Assembly (NCBI RefSeq): GCF_002150765.1
Contig: NZ_MUYM01000016.1
Location: 124,001 to 188,000, forward strand
Direction: 5' to 3'
DNA: 64,000 nt
From: Lentzea kentuckyensis
Lineage (GTDB): Bacteria; Actinomycetota; Actinomycetes; Mycobacteriales; Pseudonocardiaceae
Shown here: positions 35,177 to 43,539 of the stretch, in pieces
Layout of the letters: every line of letters starts with the position of its first letter
Numbering within the stretch: the stretch's first letter is position 1
Made by a program: the position numbers and the translations under genes
The notes under the pieces: generated by a model
Databases searched by the model: none
The model's input: the letters and a program-made list of their open reading frames with translations, nothing else
Told to the model about the DNA's origin: nothing

Positions 35177-36622
35177 ATGCGAAAAGTACTGCTGACCGCG
35201 ATCTTCGCGGTCGTCGCAATGATCAACACTGTGGCCCCCGCGTCGGCCATCCGCGGCGGCGTCGAAGCTCCCCGGCCCTACCCGTTCTCCGGCTCTCTGC
35301 AGCGGCCCGACTCACCGCGCGAGGACGGCCACACCTGCGGCGTCACCCTCGTCGCGCCGACCTGGGCCGTCACCGCCGGTCACTGCACGAAGAACAACCC
35401 GAGCGGCGCCCAGGTCGGCAGGCCGCGGGACTGGACGGTCCGCCTCGGCACGACGGACGCGGGCAGCGGTGGTGAGGTGATCGCGGTCGAGCGGTTCATC
35501 ACCTACACCCAGTACCCGGTCCACGACGGCGACATCGGGCTGCTGAAGCTGAAGAAGCCCGCGAAGACCAAGCCCGTCGCACTGCCGTCGGCGCGGCCCG
35601 CCGACGGCACGAAGGTGCGGATCCTCGGCTGGGGCATGACCTGTGACCGCCGCGCACCCGAGTGCTACCCGAAGAAGCTGCGCGAAGCCGACACGATCAT
35701 CCAGCCCACACCGGCCTGCGACGGCATTCACGCTGATCGCGAACTGTGCATCGGGGCGCTCGACGGCAGCGTGGCCGCCACGAACATGGACTCCGGCGGA
35801 CCCGGACTCGTTCGCGACGGTGACCGCTGGGTGCTCGCCGGCCTCGTGAGCGGCTCCGGCGGCGACGACCGGCCGGTCATGTACACCGACGTCGACTACT
35901 TCAAGGGCTGGATCGACGACGTCGTCACCGGCAAGGTCAACCCGCCGGACACCCCGGTGCCGAACCTCGAAGGCGCCGCGTCGGCAGGAGGCATCTGCTC
36001 GGCGTCCGTGGTCAGGACCGGCCACAGCAAGCTCAGCGACCCGGCGCTGTTGCTCACCAACGGCCACTGCGTCCCGGAACGCCCGGCCCCAGGCCAGACG
36101 CTGAGGGACGTGGCGATCGAGCTCCCGGTGACCATCGGCGACCGCCAGGGCTACCTCCAGGCGAAGGCCAGGACGACGAAGCTGGTCTACGCGACCATGA
36201 CGGGCACCGATACCGCGTTGTTCCGCCTCGACCAGACCTACGCGCAGCTGTACGCGAAGGGCGTGAAGATCTTCAAGCTCGCCGACAGGTCCGCCCAGCC
36301 AGGTGAACGCGTCGACATCATCTCGTCGGGCAACGGCCAGCGCTTCAGCTGCACGATCGAGGCCGTGGTCCCGCATCTCCGCGAAGAGGGCTACACGCAG
36401 GACAACGCCTACAGGTACGACCCCGCGTGCGGGCCGTCGCACGGCGGTTCGGGCTCACCGATCGTGCTCAAGGACGGCGTCACCGTCGTCGGTGTGCACA
36501 GCACGGGCAACGACAACGGTGAGCAGTGCACGGCGAACAACCCCTGCGAGGTCGCAACGGACGGCACGGTGACGGTGCACCAGGGCGCCCGCTACGGCCA
36601 GCAGGTCAAGCACCTGGCTTAA
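35177..36622 (+). CDS. Secreted protein with two trypsin-like protease domains
   Basis: A 481-residue secreted protein. Signal peptide residues 1-24 (cleavage ASA-IRGG) would expose an Ile N-terminus with no propeptide, as needed for an active chymotrypsin fold. Domain 1 (25-250) has a complete S1 triad: H69 in TAGHC, D119 in DGDIGLL, S206 in MDSGGPG (the usual GDSGGP with Met for Gly). Domain 2 (about 270-475) has a second triad: H297 in LTNGHC, D345 in GTDTALF, S425 in HGGSGSP, of glutamyl-endopeptidase type. Two likely active proteases in one chain is uncommon. It is divergent from the response regulator. Confidence 0.88.
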   Translation: MRKVLLTAIFAVVAMINTVAPASAIRGGVEAPRPYPFSGSLQRPDSPREDGHTCGVTLVAPTWAVTAGHCTKNNPSGAQVGRPRDWTVRLGTTDAGSGGEVIAVERFITYTQYPVHDGDIGLLKLKKPAKTKPVALPSARPADGTKVRILGWGMTCDRRAPECYPKKLREADTIIQPTPACDGIHADRELCIGALDGSVAATNMDSGGPGLVRDGDRWVLAGLVSGSGGDDRPVMYTDVDYFKGWIDDVVTGKVNPPDTPVPNLEGAASAGGICSASVVRTGHSKLSDPALLLTNGHCVPERPAPGQTLRDVAIELPVTIGDRQGYLQAKARTTKLVYATMTGTDTALFRLDQTYAQLYAKGVKIFKLADRSAQPGERVDIISSGNGQRFSCTIEAVVPHLREEGYTQDNAYRYDPACGPSHGGSGSPIVLKDGVTVVGVHSTGNDNGEQCTANNPCEVATDGTVTVHQGARYGQQVKHLA

Positions 36623-36623
36623 A

Positions 36624-36673
36624 GGCGTCTGCAAGTACCACCAGCCGCCCTGTTGGCGGTACTTGCAGACGCC
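36624..36673. terminator. Palindromic element between convergent stop codons
   Basis: GGCGTCTGCAAGTACCACCAG (36624-36644) faces TTGGCGGTACTTGCAGACGCC (36653-36673), pairing at 19 of 21 positions with an 8-base loop. It begins one base after the protease TAA and ends on the first base of the opposite gene's stop codon. The arms match the inner arms of the element at 3774-4055. It is a good bidirectional terminator candidate. Confidence 0.8.
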
Positions 36674-37101
36674 TAATCCAGAGCGGCGGTGTGGCGCAGC
36701 TGCTCGGGGGTCGGGTCGGTGATGAGGACCTGGAGGGCCCCGGCGAACCGGTCGAACCGCCGGTCGAACTCGGCCAGTTCGCGGGACGGCTCCGCGACCA
36801 GCGCCGCCCGCCCCGCCTTGGGCACGGCGGTCGCCAGCGCGTCGCGGAGCGGCTGAGCCCGGCGCAGCGCCACGAGCAGCGTCCACAGCCGTTGCTCGAC
36901 CAACGCCACCTGCACCGGATCACCGGTCACGCGGAGGAAGTCCGCACGCACGGCGGTGGCGCGGCGGCGTTGATCAGGGCAGGTGAAGTCGTCCGACCGG
37001 ACGACCTGCGTGTCCGGCGCCGACCGGGCGAGCGACTCCTCCGACCGGAACCGCCGCACAGGCACGGTCCCAGCCGGGTCCCACATCCACCAGAACGTCA
37101 T
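36673..37101 (-). CDS. Conserved small protein of unknown function
   Basis: A 142-residue soluble protein beginning MTFWWMWDPAGTVPVRRFRS. The rest is predicted helical with many Arg and Glu. No signal peptide or known motif is seen. The ATG at 37101 overlaps the XPB helicase stop (ATGA), so it is translationally coupled to the helicase and may work with it. It ends against the palindromic element. Function not recognised. Confidence 0.7.
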   Translation of the reverse strand: MTFWWMWDPAGTVPVRRFRSEESLARSAPDTQVVRSDDFTCPDQRRRATAVRADFLRVTGDPVQVALVEQRLWTLLVALRRAQPLRDALATAVPKAGRAALVAEPSRELAEFDRRFDRFAGALQVLITDPTPEQLRHTAALD

Positions 37102-38738
37102 CCGACCAGGTCGTCCGCATCGACGATCTTGTACGCGTAACCCTGCTCGGCCAGGAACCGCTGCCGGTGCGCCGCGTAGTCGGTGTCGAGCGTGTCGCGC
37201 GAGACGACCGAGTAGAAGTGCGCCTGCCGGCCGTCGCCCTTGGGGCGCAGGATCCGGCCGAGCCGCTGGGCCTCCTCCTGCCGCGACCCGAACGTGCCGG
37301 ACACCTGGATGGCCACGGACGCCTCCGGCAGGTCGATGGAGAAGTTCGCGACCTTGGACACGACGAGCGTGCGCAGCTCGCCCTTGCGGAACTTGTCGAA
37401 CAGTTCCTCGCGTTCCTTGTTCTTCGTCGATCCCTTGATCACCGGTGCGTCCAGCTCCTCCCCGAGCTCGTCGAGCTGGTCCAGATAAGCACCGATCACC
37501 AGAGCCGGCTCGTCGGGATGCTGGTCGAGCACCCGCTTGACCACCGGGATCTTCGTCCGCGCGGTCGAGCAGAGCTTGTAGCGCTCCTCTGGCTCCGCCG
37601 TCGCGTACTGCAGCCGCTCGTTGTCCGTCAGCGTCACCCGGACCTCGGTGCACTCGGCGGGAGCGATCCAGCCCTGAGCCTCGATGTCGCGCCACGGCAC
37701 GTCGTACCGCTTCGGCCCGATCAACGAGAAGACGTCGCCCTCCTGGCCGTCCTCGCGCACCAGCGTCGCGGTGAGCCCCAGCCGCCGGCGGCTCTGCAGG
37801 TCCGCGGTCATCCGGAAGACCGGCGCGGGCAGCAGGTGGACCTCGTCGTAGACGATCAGGCCCCAGTCGCGCGAGTCGAACAGCTCCAGGTGCTTGTACT
37901 CGCCCTTCGACTTGCGGGTGATCACCTGGTAGGTCGCGATCGTGACCGGCCGGATCTCCTTGCGCTCACCCGAGTACTCGCCGATCTCCTCCTCGGTGAG
38001 CGAGGTGCGCGCGATCAGCTCGCGCTTCCACTGCCTGCCAGCGACGGTGTTCGTGACCAGGATCAGCGTGGTCGCCTGCGCCTCGGCCATCGCCGCCGCG
38101 CCGACCAGCGTCTTGCCCGCGCCGCAGGGGAGCACGACGACGCCACTGCCGCCCGCCCAGAACGCCTGCGCCGCGAGCCGCTGGTAGTCGCGCAGCTTCC
38201 AGTCGTTCTCCTCCAGCTCGATCGGGTGCGCCTCGCCGTCGACGTACCCGGCGTGGTCCTCAGCCGGCCAGCCCACCTTGAGCAGCAGCTGCTTGAGCCG
38301 CCCGCGCTCGCTGGGGTGCACGACGACCGTGTCGTCGTCGATCCGCGCCCCGAACATCGGCGCGATCTTCTTGTTGCGCAGCACCTCTTCTAGGACCGCG
38401 CGGTCGTTGGAGTGCAGGACGAGCCCGTGCGCCGGGTTGTTGGCGAGCACCAACCGCCCGAACCGGCTCATCGTGTCCACCACGTCCACCAGCAACGGCT
38501 GTGGCACCGGGTAGCGGCTGAACCGCACCAGCGCGTCGACCACCTGCTCGGCGTCGTGCCCGGCCGCGCGGGCGTTCCACAAAGCCAGCGGCGTCACGCG
38601 ATACGTGTGCACGTGCTCAGGCGCCCGCTCCAACTCGGCGAACGGCGCGATGGATGTCCGCGCGTCGTTCGCGAGTGGGTGGTCGACCTCGAGCAACAGC
38701 GTCTTGTCCGACTGGACGATCAGTGGGCCATCGGTCAC
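37098..38738 (-). CDS. XPB/ERCC3-type DNA helicase
   Basis: A 546-residue superfamily 2 helicase of the bacterial XPB group. The N-terminal 190 residues are the helicase-associated region with the damage-recognition part. Motif I is PCGAGKTLVG (about 205), motif II DEVH (about 300), motif III GLTATLVREDG, and motif VI QRLGRILRPKG. Length equals that of mycobacterial XPB (Rv0861c), a 3'-5' DNA unwinding enzyme. GTG 38738 is preferred. It lies away from its usual neighbour, the helicase-associated protein, which is 11 kb distant here. Confidence 0.93.
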   Translation of the reverse strand: MTDGPLIVQSDKTLLLEVDHPLANDARTSIAPFAELERAPEHVHTYRVTPLALWNARAAGHDAEQVVDALVRFSRYPVPQPLLVDVVDTMSRFGRLVLANNPAHGLVLHSNDRAVLEEVLRNKKIAPMFGARIDDDTVVVHPSERGRLKQLLLKVGWPAEDHAGYVDGEAHPIELEENDWKLRDYQRLAAQAFWAGGSGVVVLPCGAGKTLVGAAAMAEAQATTLILVTNTVAGRQWKRELIARTSLTEEEIGEYSGERKEIRPVTIATYQVITRKSKGEYKHLELFDSRDWGLIVYDEVHLLPAPVFRMTADLQSRRRLGLTATLVREDGQEGDVFSLIGPKRYDVPWRDIEAQGWIAPAECTEVRVTLTDNERLQYATAEPEERYKLCSTARTKIPVVKRVLDQHPDEPALVIGAYLDQLDELGEELDAPVIKGSTKNKEREELFDKFRKGELRTLVVSKVANFSIDLPEASVAIQVSGTFGSRQEEAQRLGRILRPKGDGRQAHFYSVVSRDTLDTDYAAHRQRFLAEQGYAYKIVDADDLVG

Positions 38739-38847
38739 GCGTACAAGTCTCCCTGACGACGCCAAACGTGTTCGACCTGCGTCAACTGGCGATAACAAGT
38801 GAGAGGCGACACACCCAGCCAACACGACGTGTCGTACGTTCTCGCGC

Positions 38848-39492
38848 ATGAGCACCGAGTCGACTGATCCCGTCGAGCCACCGGCCAAGGTGGAGCCGGC
38901 TTCGGAGGAGACCGAAACCGAGGTGGAGGCTCCCGAGGAGACCGAAACCGCGGTACCGGCTCCCGAGGAGACCGAGACCGACGAGTCGCCCAAGCAGAAC
39001 AAGTGGCTGAAGCCGGTCATCGTGGCCGTGCTGGCGGTCATCCTGGTCGGCGGCGGCGTGTACGCGCTGACCGCGCTCAACGGCACCAAGGTCGGCGACT
39101 GCGTCAGCGCGTCGCCGAAGGACGTCGACAAGCCGGACGGCGAGTGGAACCTCTCGTCGAAGAGCTGCGGCGACGTAGCGGCCACGCACCGGGTCGCGGC
39201 CGTGCTGAAGAGCGCGGAGGACCCCTGTCCCGCCGAGGGCATCTACGAGGCGGTGAACGCGGGCGGCGACGTGATGTGCCTGATGCCGAACCTCGCCGAG
39301 GGCAACTGCTACACCTCCGGTGACGACGGTGCGTTCAAGAAGGAGACCTGCAGCACCGAGTCGCCGGTGAAGATCGTGAAGAAGGTCGACGGCCTGCCCG
39401 AGGAGGGCACGGTCTGTCCCGACGGGTCGAGCGAGCTGCGGTTCAGCGAACCGGCCTCGGTCTACTGCATGGGCGTGCACGGAGACTCCTGA
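38848..39492 (+). CDS. LppU-type eight-cysteine membrane protein 1
   Basis: A 214-residue anchored protein. A cytoplasmic acidic N-terminus holds three EETET repeats (residues 20-45), then one membrane segment (55-74) and an extracytoplasmic LppU/SCO3897-like domain. The domain has eight cysteines in the pattern GDC, SC, PC, MC, NCY, TC, VC, YC, also found in the three next paralogues. They probably form disulfides. Function unknown. ATG 38848 is 109 bp from the divergent XPB gene. Confidence 0.78.
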   Translation: MSTESTDPVEPPAKVEPASEETETEVEAPEETETAVPAPEETETDESPKQNKWLKPVIVAVLAVILVGGGVYALTALNGTKVGDCVSASPKDVDKPDGEWNLSSKSCGDVAATHRVAAVLKSAEDPCPAEGIYEAVNAGGDVMCLMPNLAEGNCYTSGDDGAFKKETCSTESPVKIVKKVDGLPEEGTVCPDGSSELRFSEPASVYCMGVHGDS

Positions 39493-39542
39493 TCGGGTGA
39501 ACTCGGTTGAGTTCATGACCGTCCGGCGCCGATACCCAGGCC

Positions 39543-40025
39543 ATGAAGAAGGTCGGCCTGGGTATCGCCGTTGTCCTCGCACTCGCCCTGCTCGGCGGAT
39601 TCGTGCTGAACCAGCTCGGCGGCGTGGCCAAGACCGCCCAGGTCGGTGACTGCGCGCGCATCTCCGGCGCGCTCGACAACCCGAAGTACCAGGCCCTCGA
39701 CTGCGGGTCGGAGCAGGCGAACGTCAAGATCGCCAAGATCCTGCAGTGGAACGAGCACAAGTGCCCCGACGGCGGCATGGACTACTCGACCTACACGGGC
39801 GACTCCACGTTCTGCCTCATGCCGAACTTCGTCGAGGGCGCCTGCTACGGCCAGAACCCCGACACCGGCATCGCCAAGGTCGACTGCACGACCAAGGACT
39901 CGGTGAAGGTCGCCAAGGTGGTCGCCGGCAAGACCGACGGCGCCGCCTGCGGAGATTCGCGCGCCGCGGTCTTCCCGGAACCCGCCGTCACCTTCTGCCT
40001 GCAGCGCGGCGACCGCCAGCCCTAG
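39543..40025 (+). CDS. LppU-type eight-cysteine membrane protein 2
   Basis: A 160-residue paralogue with an N-terminal membrane segment (about 4-24) and no cytoplasmic extension. Its eight cysteines follow GDC, LDC, KC, FC, ACY, DC, AC, FC. The stretch DSTFCLMPNFVEGACY matches copy 1 (CLMPNLAEGNCY). ATG 39543. It lies 50 bp after copy 1 and its end overlaps the convergent secreted protein by four bases. Confidence 0.78.
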   Translation: MKKVGLGIAVVLALALLGGFVLNQLGGVAKTAQVGDCARISGALDNPKYQALDCGSEQANVKIAKILQWNEHKCPDGGMDYSTYTGDSTFCLMPNFVEGACYGQNPDTGIAKVDCTTKDSVKVAKVVAGKTDGAACGDSRAAVFPEPAVTFCLQRGDRQP

Positions 40026-40393
40026 AAGTTCCGGTACGACCCGGTCATCGGTCCTTCCTCACTGCCGAGAAGGTCGATGTAACCGTTGTAGTCCGTGCCG
40101 GCCTTCGTGCAGCGGGACGGCGTGTTGACCGAGACGCCGTCGGCGTTGGCTGGCGCGGAGACGTTTCCGCCCATGCTCGCCAGCAGCATCACCCTGTCGC
40201 CGTTGCGCATGCTCTTCCCCTGCGCGTGCAGGCACCCGGTCGTGTCGTTGCGCCACAGGTACACCTGCCTGCCCCTCCCGCTTGCGTAGCCCACCTGCGA
40301 GAAGGTGTCCGCGTGCGCGGCGGGCGCGGTCACGACGACCAGGCTCGTCAGGGCGAACGTGCTCAGCAGAAGTGCACGGGCTTTTTTGTGCAT
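40022..40393 (-). CDS. Small secreted protein of unknown function
   Basis: A 123-residue secreted protein. A basic N-terminus (MHKKARALLL) and hydrophobic core lead to a cleavage site after AHA (about residue 28). The mature part, about 95 residues, has two cysteines (TTGCLHA and SRCTKA). GGAGAG precedes the ATG at 40393. It interrupts the LppU array on the opposite strand. The family is not recognised. Confidence 0.7.
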   Translation of the reverse strand: MHKKARALLLSTFALTSLVVVTAPAAHADTFSQVGYASGRGRQVYLWRNDTTGCLHAQGKSMRNGDRVMLLASMGGNVSAPANADGVSVNTPSRCTKAGTDYNGYIDLLGSEEGPMTGSYRNF

Positions 40394-40491
40394 TGCCAAC
40401 TCTCCGAAGGTTGCTCTGTTTGGTGCAATGCGGACCGTACTGGCGCATTGCGGACACCGCCCGTTCGTCCACATGGCACTCTCTGCGCGTG

Positions 40492-41004
40492 ATGAACGAC
40501 GGTCCGGCCGCACCGAGGTCGAGCGTGGGGAAGCGGGTCCTGACCTACGGGGTGACCCTGGTCGTCGCGGCCGTCGTGATCTACGGCCTGACCGAGTTCC
40601 TGACCCCGATCCAGAAGCCGAAGGCGGGCGACTGCGCGTTCCTCACCGGTGCTGTCGGCGAGGGTCGCTACAACGCCGTCGACTGCGCGGCGCCCAACGC
40701 GAACTACGTGGTCGCCGGGACCGTCGCCAGGACCGAGAGCTGCCCGAACCCCGCCGACGCGGCCTGGGTGCCCGTGCGGTTCATCGACCCGAAGATCAGG
40801 TTCTGTCTGGTCCCGCGGTACGACGAGGACGACTGCTACGACGAGGCCAGTCCGGTCTACGACGTCAACGCGGTCGACTGCGGCGGCGACACGTTCCGGG
40901 TGACCAGGGTCAGCTCCGAGGTGCCCGCGCCGGCGTGCGCGACGGGCGAGCAGATCCGGGCGTTTCCCGAGGTCAGGTTGACCTACTGCATCGCAGCTCG
41001 GTGA
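40492..41004 (+). CDS. LppU-type eight-cysteine membrane protein 3
   Basis: A 170-residue paralogue with a short cytoplasmic start (MNDGPAAPRSSVGKR), one membrane segment (about 17-36) and an LppU-type domain. Cysteines: GDC, VDC, SC, FC, DCY, VDC, AC, YC. CLVPRYDEDDCYDE corresponds to the CLMPN...CY block of copy 2. ATG 40492 is used; GTG 40489 directly before it is equally possible. Divergent from the small secreted protein. Confidence 0.78.
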   Translation: MNDGPAAPRSSVGKRVLTYGVTLVVAAVVIYGLTEFLTPIQKPKAGDCAFLTGAVGEGRYNAVDCAAPNANYVVAGTVARTESCPNPADAAWVPVRFIDPKIRFCLVPRYDEDDCYDEASPVYDVNAVDCGGDTFRVTRVSSEVPAPACATGEQIRAFPEVRLTYCIAAR

Positions 41005-41227
41005 GCCGGTCCAAGCGGCAGTAACGGTTCTGTAAAGCGCAGGCGGATTCCCTCGCCGCGTGGCAACCTCTCCTGCGGCCATGTCGGGGGGCGTGGGCCG
41101 TTCGGAGCATGCGTGCGAAACGGCAAGAGGCGCGCCGACGACTGACTGGCAACAGCTTCCCGGAACCGGAGCCCGTCCAAGGCTTCGGTTCCGGCGTCTT
41201 TCGCACGACCCATCGGAGAGGAATCCA
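41005..41227 (+). other. Structured leader before the fourth LppU paralogue
   Basis: This 223 bp stretch holds no gene. It includes a strong hairpin at about 41161-41193 (CGGAACCGGAGCC and GGCTTCGGTTCCG, seven-base loop) close to the start codon. An upstream segment reads CGTGGCAACCTCTCC, then TCGGGGGGCGTGGGCC, which loosely recalls part of the S-box SAM riboswitch core. The match is partial and no aptamer is established. A ribosome site GGAGAGG precedes the GTG at 41228. Confidence 0.3.
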
Positions 41228-42088
41228 GTGACCACCCCCAACTACCCGCAGCAGCCTGGGCCCTACGGCCCGCCTCCCGGTGGGCAGCCCCAGCAGCCCT
41301 ACGGTCAGCAGCCGCCGCAGCCCTACACGCCGTCGCAGGGAATGCCCCAGCAGGGCTACCCCGCCGACCCGTACGCCCAGCCGCAGGGCCAGCCCGGTCA
41401 GCCGGGTATGCCCGGTGACCCGTACGCGCAGCCGGGTCAGCCCGGTCAGTACGGCCCGCCGCCCGGTCAGATGCCGCCCGGCCAGATGCCGCCCGGCGGA
41501 CCCATGGGCCAGCCGATGCCGTACGGCCCGCCGCCGAAGAAGGGTGGCGCCGGCAAGATCATCGGCTCGATCGTCGGTGTCGTCGTGCTGGTCGGCGCGT
41601 TCATCGTGGTGCGCATGTTGATCAGCGGTGGCCTGAGCAGCATCACGGAGCCGTCGGCCAAGGCCGGCGACTGCGCGAGCGTCACGGGCACCACGATCAG
41701 CCCGAAGTACAAGAAGGTCGACTGCGGTTCGACCGAGGCGAACTACTTCATCGCCAAGGCCATGAACTCGACCAGCGAGGCGTGCCCGAGCGACGACTAC
41801 GCCGAGTACACCGAGTCCGGTCGCCGCAGCTCCTCGCTGAAGCTCTGCCTCGTCGAGAAGCTCGAAGAGGGCAAGTGCTACCAGGAGGAGATCGTCAAGA
41901 TCAACATGGAGGGCATGAAGGCCGTCGAGTGCCCGAAGGCGCCCAACGAGTTCGCCATCCAGAAGATCCTCAAGATCGAGAAGGTCGTCAAGGCCGCGAC
42001 CGCCGAGTGCGGTGAGGCCACGGCGGTCTCGTACGCCGAGCCGACGCCGGGGATCACGTACTGCGTGACCGCCGTCGAGGGCAAGTGA
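41228..42088 (+). CDS. LppU-type eight-cysteine protein 4 with Pro/Gln/Gly-rich N-terminus
   Basis: A 286-residue paralogue. Residues 1-105 are cytoplasmic low-complexity sequence, repeats of QPG, YGPPPG and DPYAQP. One membrane segment (111-131) leads to the LppU domain, with cysteines GDC, VDC, AC, LC, KCY, EC, EC, YC. Its start, SITEPSAKAGDCASVTG, aligns with the other copies. GTG 41228 follows GGAGAGG. The Pro-rich tail may bind cytoplasmic partners (inference). Confidence 0.8.
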   Translation: MTTPNYPQQPGPYGPPPGGQPQQPYGQQPPQPYTPSQGMPQQGYPADPYAQPQGQPGQPGMPGDPYAQPGQPGQYGPPPGQMPPGQMPPGGPMGQPMPYGPPPKKGGAGKIIGSIVGVVVLVGAFIVVRMLISGGLSSITEPSAKAGDCASVTGTTISPKYKKVDCGSTEANYFIAKAMNSTSEACPSDDYAEYTESGRRSSSLKLCLVEKLEEGKCYQEEIVKINMEGMKAVECPKAPNEFAIQKILKIEKVVKAATAECGEATAVSYAEPTPGITYCVTAVEGK

Positions 42089-42100
42089 CGGGCAACTGAC

Positions 42101-42128
42101 AAAGGCGGGCCGGTGACGGCCCGCCTTT
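42101..42128 (+). terminator. Terminator hairpin after the LppU array
   Basis: A perfect 11 bp stem (AAAGGCGGGCC and GGCCCGCCTTT) with a six-base loop, followed by CTCATGTCT, lies 12 bp beyond the stop codon. The flanking A and T runs make it a classical intrinsic terminator working in both directions. Confidence 0.85.
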
Positions 42129-42183
42129 CTCATGTCTCATGACAAGCGATCGGGAAACTTTCGAAACATCTGGTTTCGCGGCG

Positions 42184-43161
42184 CTAGTTCGTGGTGCCCG
42201 GCGGTAGCAGTTGCTGCACGTCCAGACGGCCCGAGAGCACGTCCTCGGTGTCCATCATGTCGGCGACCCGCTGGAGCCGGATCGGGTTCAGCGACAGCGG
42301 GAACGTGCCCACGGACACGAGGGCCGCGGTCTGCTGGTCGACGTCGGCGTAGCTGGTCAGCGAGTCCTGCACGGCGAGCTTGTTGGCCTGCGCCCGCTGC
42401 TGGGCCTCGCGCAGCACGTCGCGGAACACCTTGAGCGTCTTCGGGTTCGCCTCGGCGAACTTCTTCGACGACGCGTAGCCGGACATCGGGAAGTCCAGTG
42501 TCGGACCCCGCGCGGTGTCGGTGAGGATCTTCGCACCGATGCTGCGCTGCGCCTTCGTGATGAACGGTTCGATCATGAAGGCGGCGTCGACCGTGCTCGA
42601 CTTCAGCGCGTTCTCCATCTCGGCGAACGGCATCGGCCGGAACTTGATCTTCTGCTTCTCGACCGCGGCGGTGTCCAGCACGGCACGCGTGGTCAGCGCG
42701 CCGATGTCGGTCTCGCTGTTCACGGCGATGGTCGGCGCCGCGTTCTTGCCGGGGTCGTCGTAGGTCGAGTTGGCGCCCGTGACCAGCGCCATCGAGTTCT
42801 GACCCGCCTGGTAGGCCTCGCCCTGCAGCTGCAGTTCCGTGCCCTCGGCGACGGAGCGGAAGAGGCTGACGTGCGTGGCCCACGTGATGTCCAGCGTGGT
42901 GTCCAGCTGCTTGATGGCCTCTGCCTCGCTGGGCTGGGTCACCAGGGTGACCTGCAGACCGGCCTTCTCGAACAGCTTGTCGTTCAGCGCGATCCGCAGC
43001 GGGGCGACGTCGACGACCGGCAGCACGCCGATGCGCAGGGTGTTCTTCTCGACGTCTGCCGTGCCGCCGTTCGACGAACTTCCGAACAGGCCGCAGCTCG
43101 CGGTCAGAACACACGTGATGAGCACTGCGACAAGCCGCAGAGCTTTGGCTCGGGTAGCCAT
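42184..43161 (-). CDS. Orphan ABC transporter substrate-binding lipoprotein
   Basis: A 325-residue lipoprotein (lipobox LTASC, C23) of the NMT1/SsuA-like substrate-binding group: LRIGVLPVVDVAPLRIALN, IKQLDTTLDITWATHVSLF, KFRPMPFAEMENALKSSTVD. Members bind nitrate, taurine, sulfonates or thiamine precursors. No permease or ATPase gene is adjacent, so it relies on a distant transporter or has a sensing role. ATG 43161, behind GAGAGGTG. Between its start and cvnA lies 378 bp of divergent upstream region with no gene. Confidence 0.85.
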   Translation of the reverse strand: MATRAKALRLVAVLITCVLTASCGLFGSSSNGGTADVEKNTLRIGVLPVVDVAPLRIALNDKLFEKAGLQVTLVTQPSEAEAIKQLDTTLDITWATHVSLFRSVAEGTELQLQGEAYQAGQNSMALVTGANSTYDDPGKNAAPTIAVNSETDIGALTTRAVLDTAAVEKQKIKFRPMPFAEMENALKSSTVDAAFMIEPFITKAQRSIGAKILTDTARGPTLDFPMSGYASSKKFAEANPKTLKVFRDVLREAQQRAQANKLAVQDSLTSYADVDQQTAALVSVGTFPLSLNPIRLQRVADMMDTEDVLSGRLDVQQLLPPGTTN

Positions 43162-43539
43162 GGCACCTCTCGCCGGTAGGCCTTGAGTAACATCAAGTTG
43201 ATCAGTGAGTGTCGACACAGACCAGGTCGTTCGCAGTCCCAACTGGGAGTTCGGACAGACTTGAGGGATGCCGACGACCGGGGATGTTAACCACCTGAAC
43301 GTATGAAAGGACACCCCGTCTCGATACGGTGAGTGCTTCTGGAGACTTCCCCCGAGGAGGGGGTGGCCATTACGCTCCCCGCCGGGTGGCACAGGTCGTA
43401 GTAGACCAACGTGTCTTCAGACGGGGTAGGGCGCCTCACCGGGCGAACAACCTCTGTGCTGCAATTCGGCCCGTTTGACGAGTCCATGCTCGGTCCTGGG
43501 GAGAGACCGGGACACTGCTGCTGGAAGAGGAAGCCCAGA

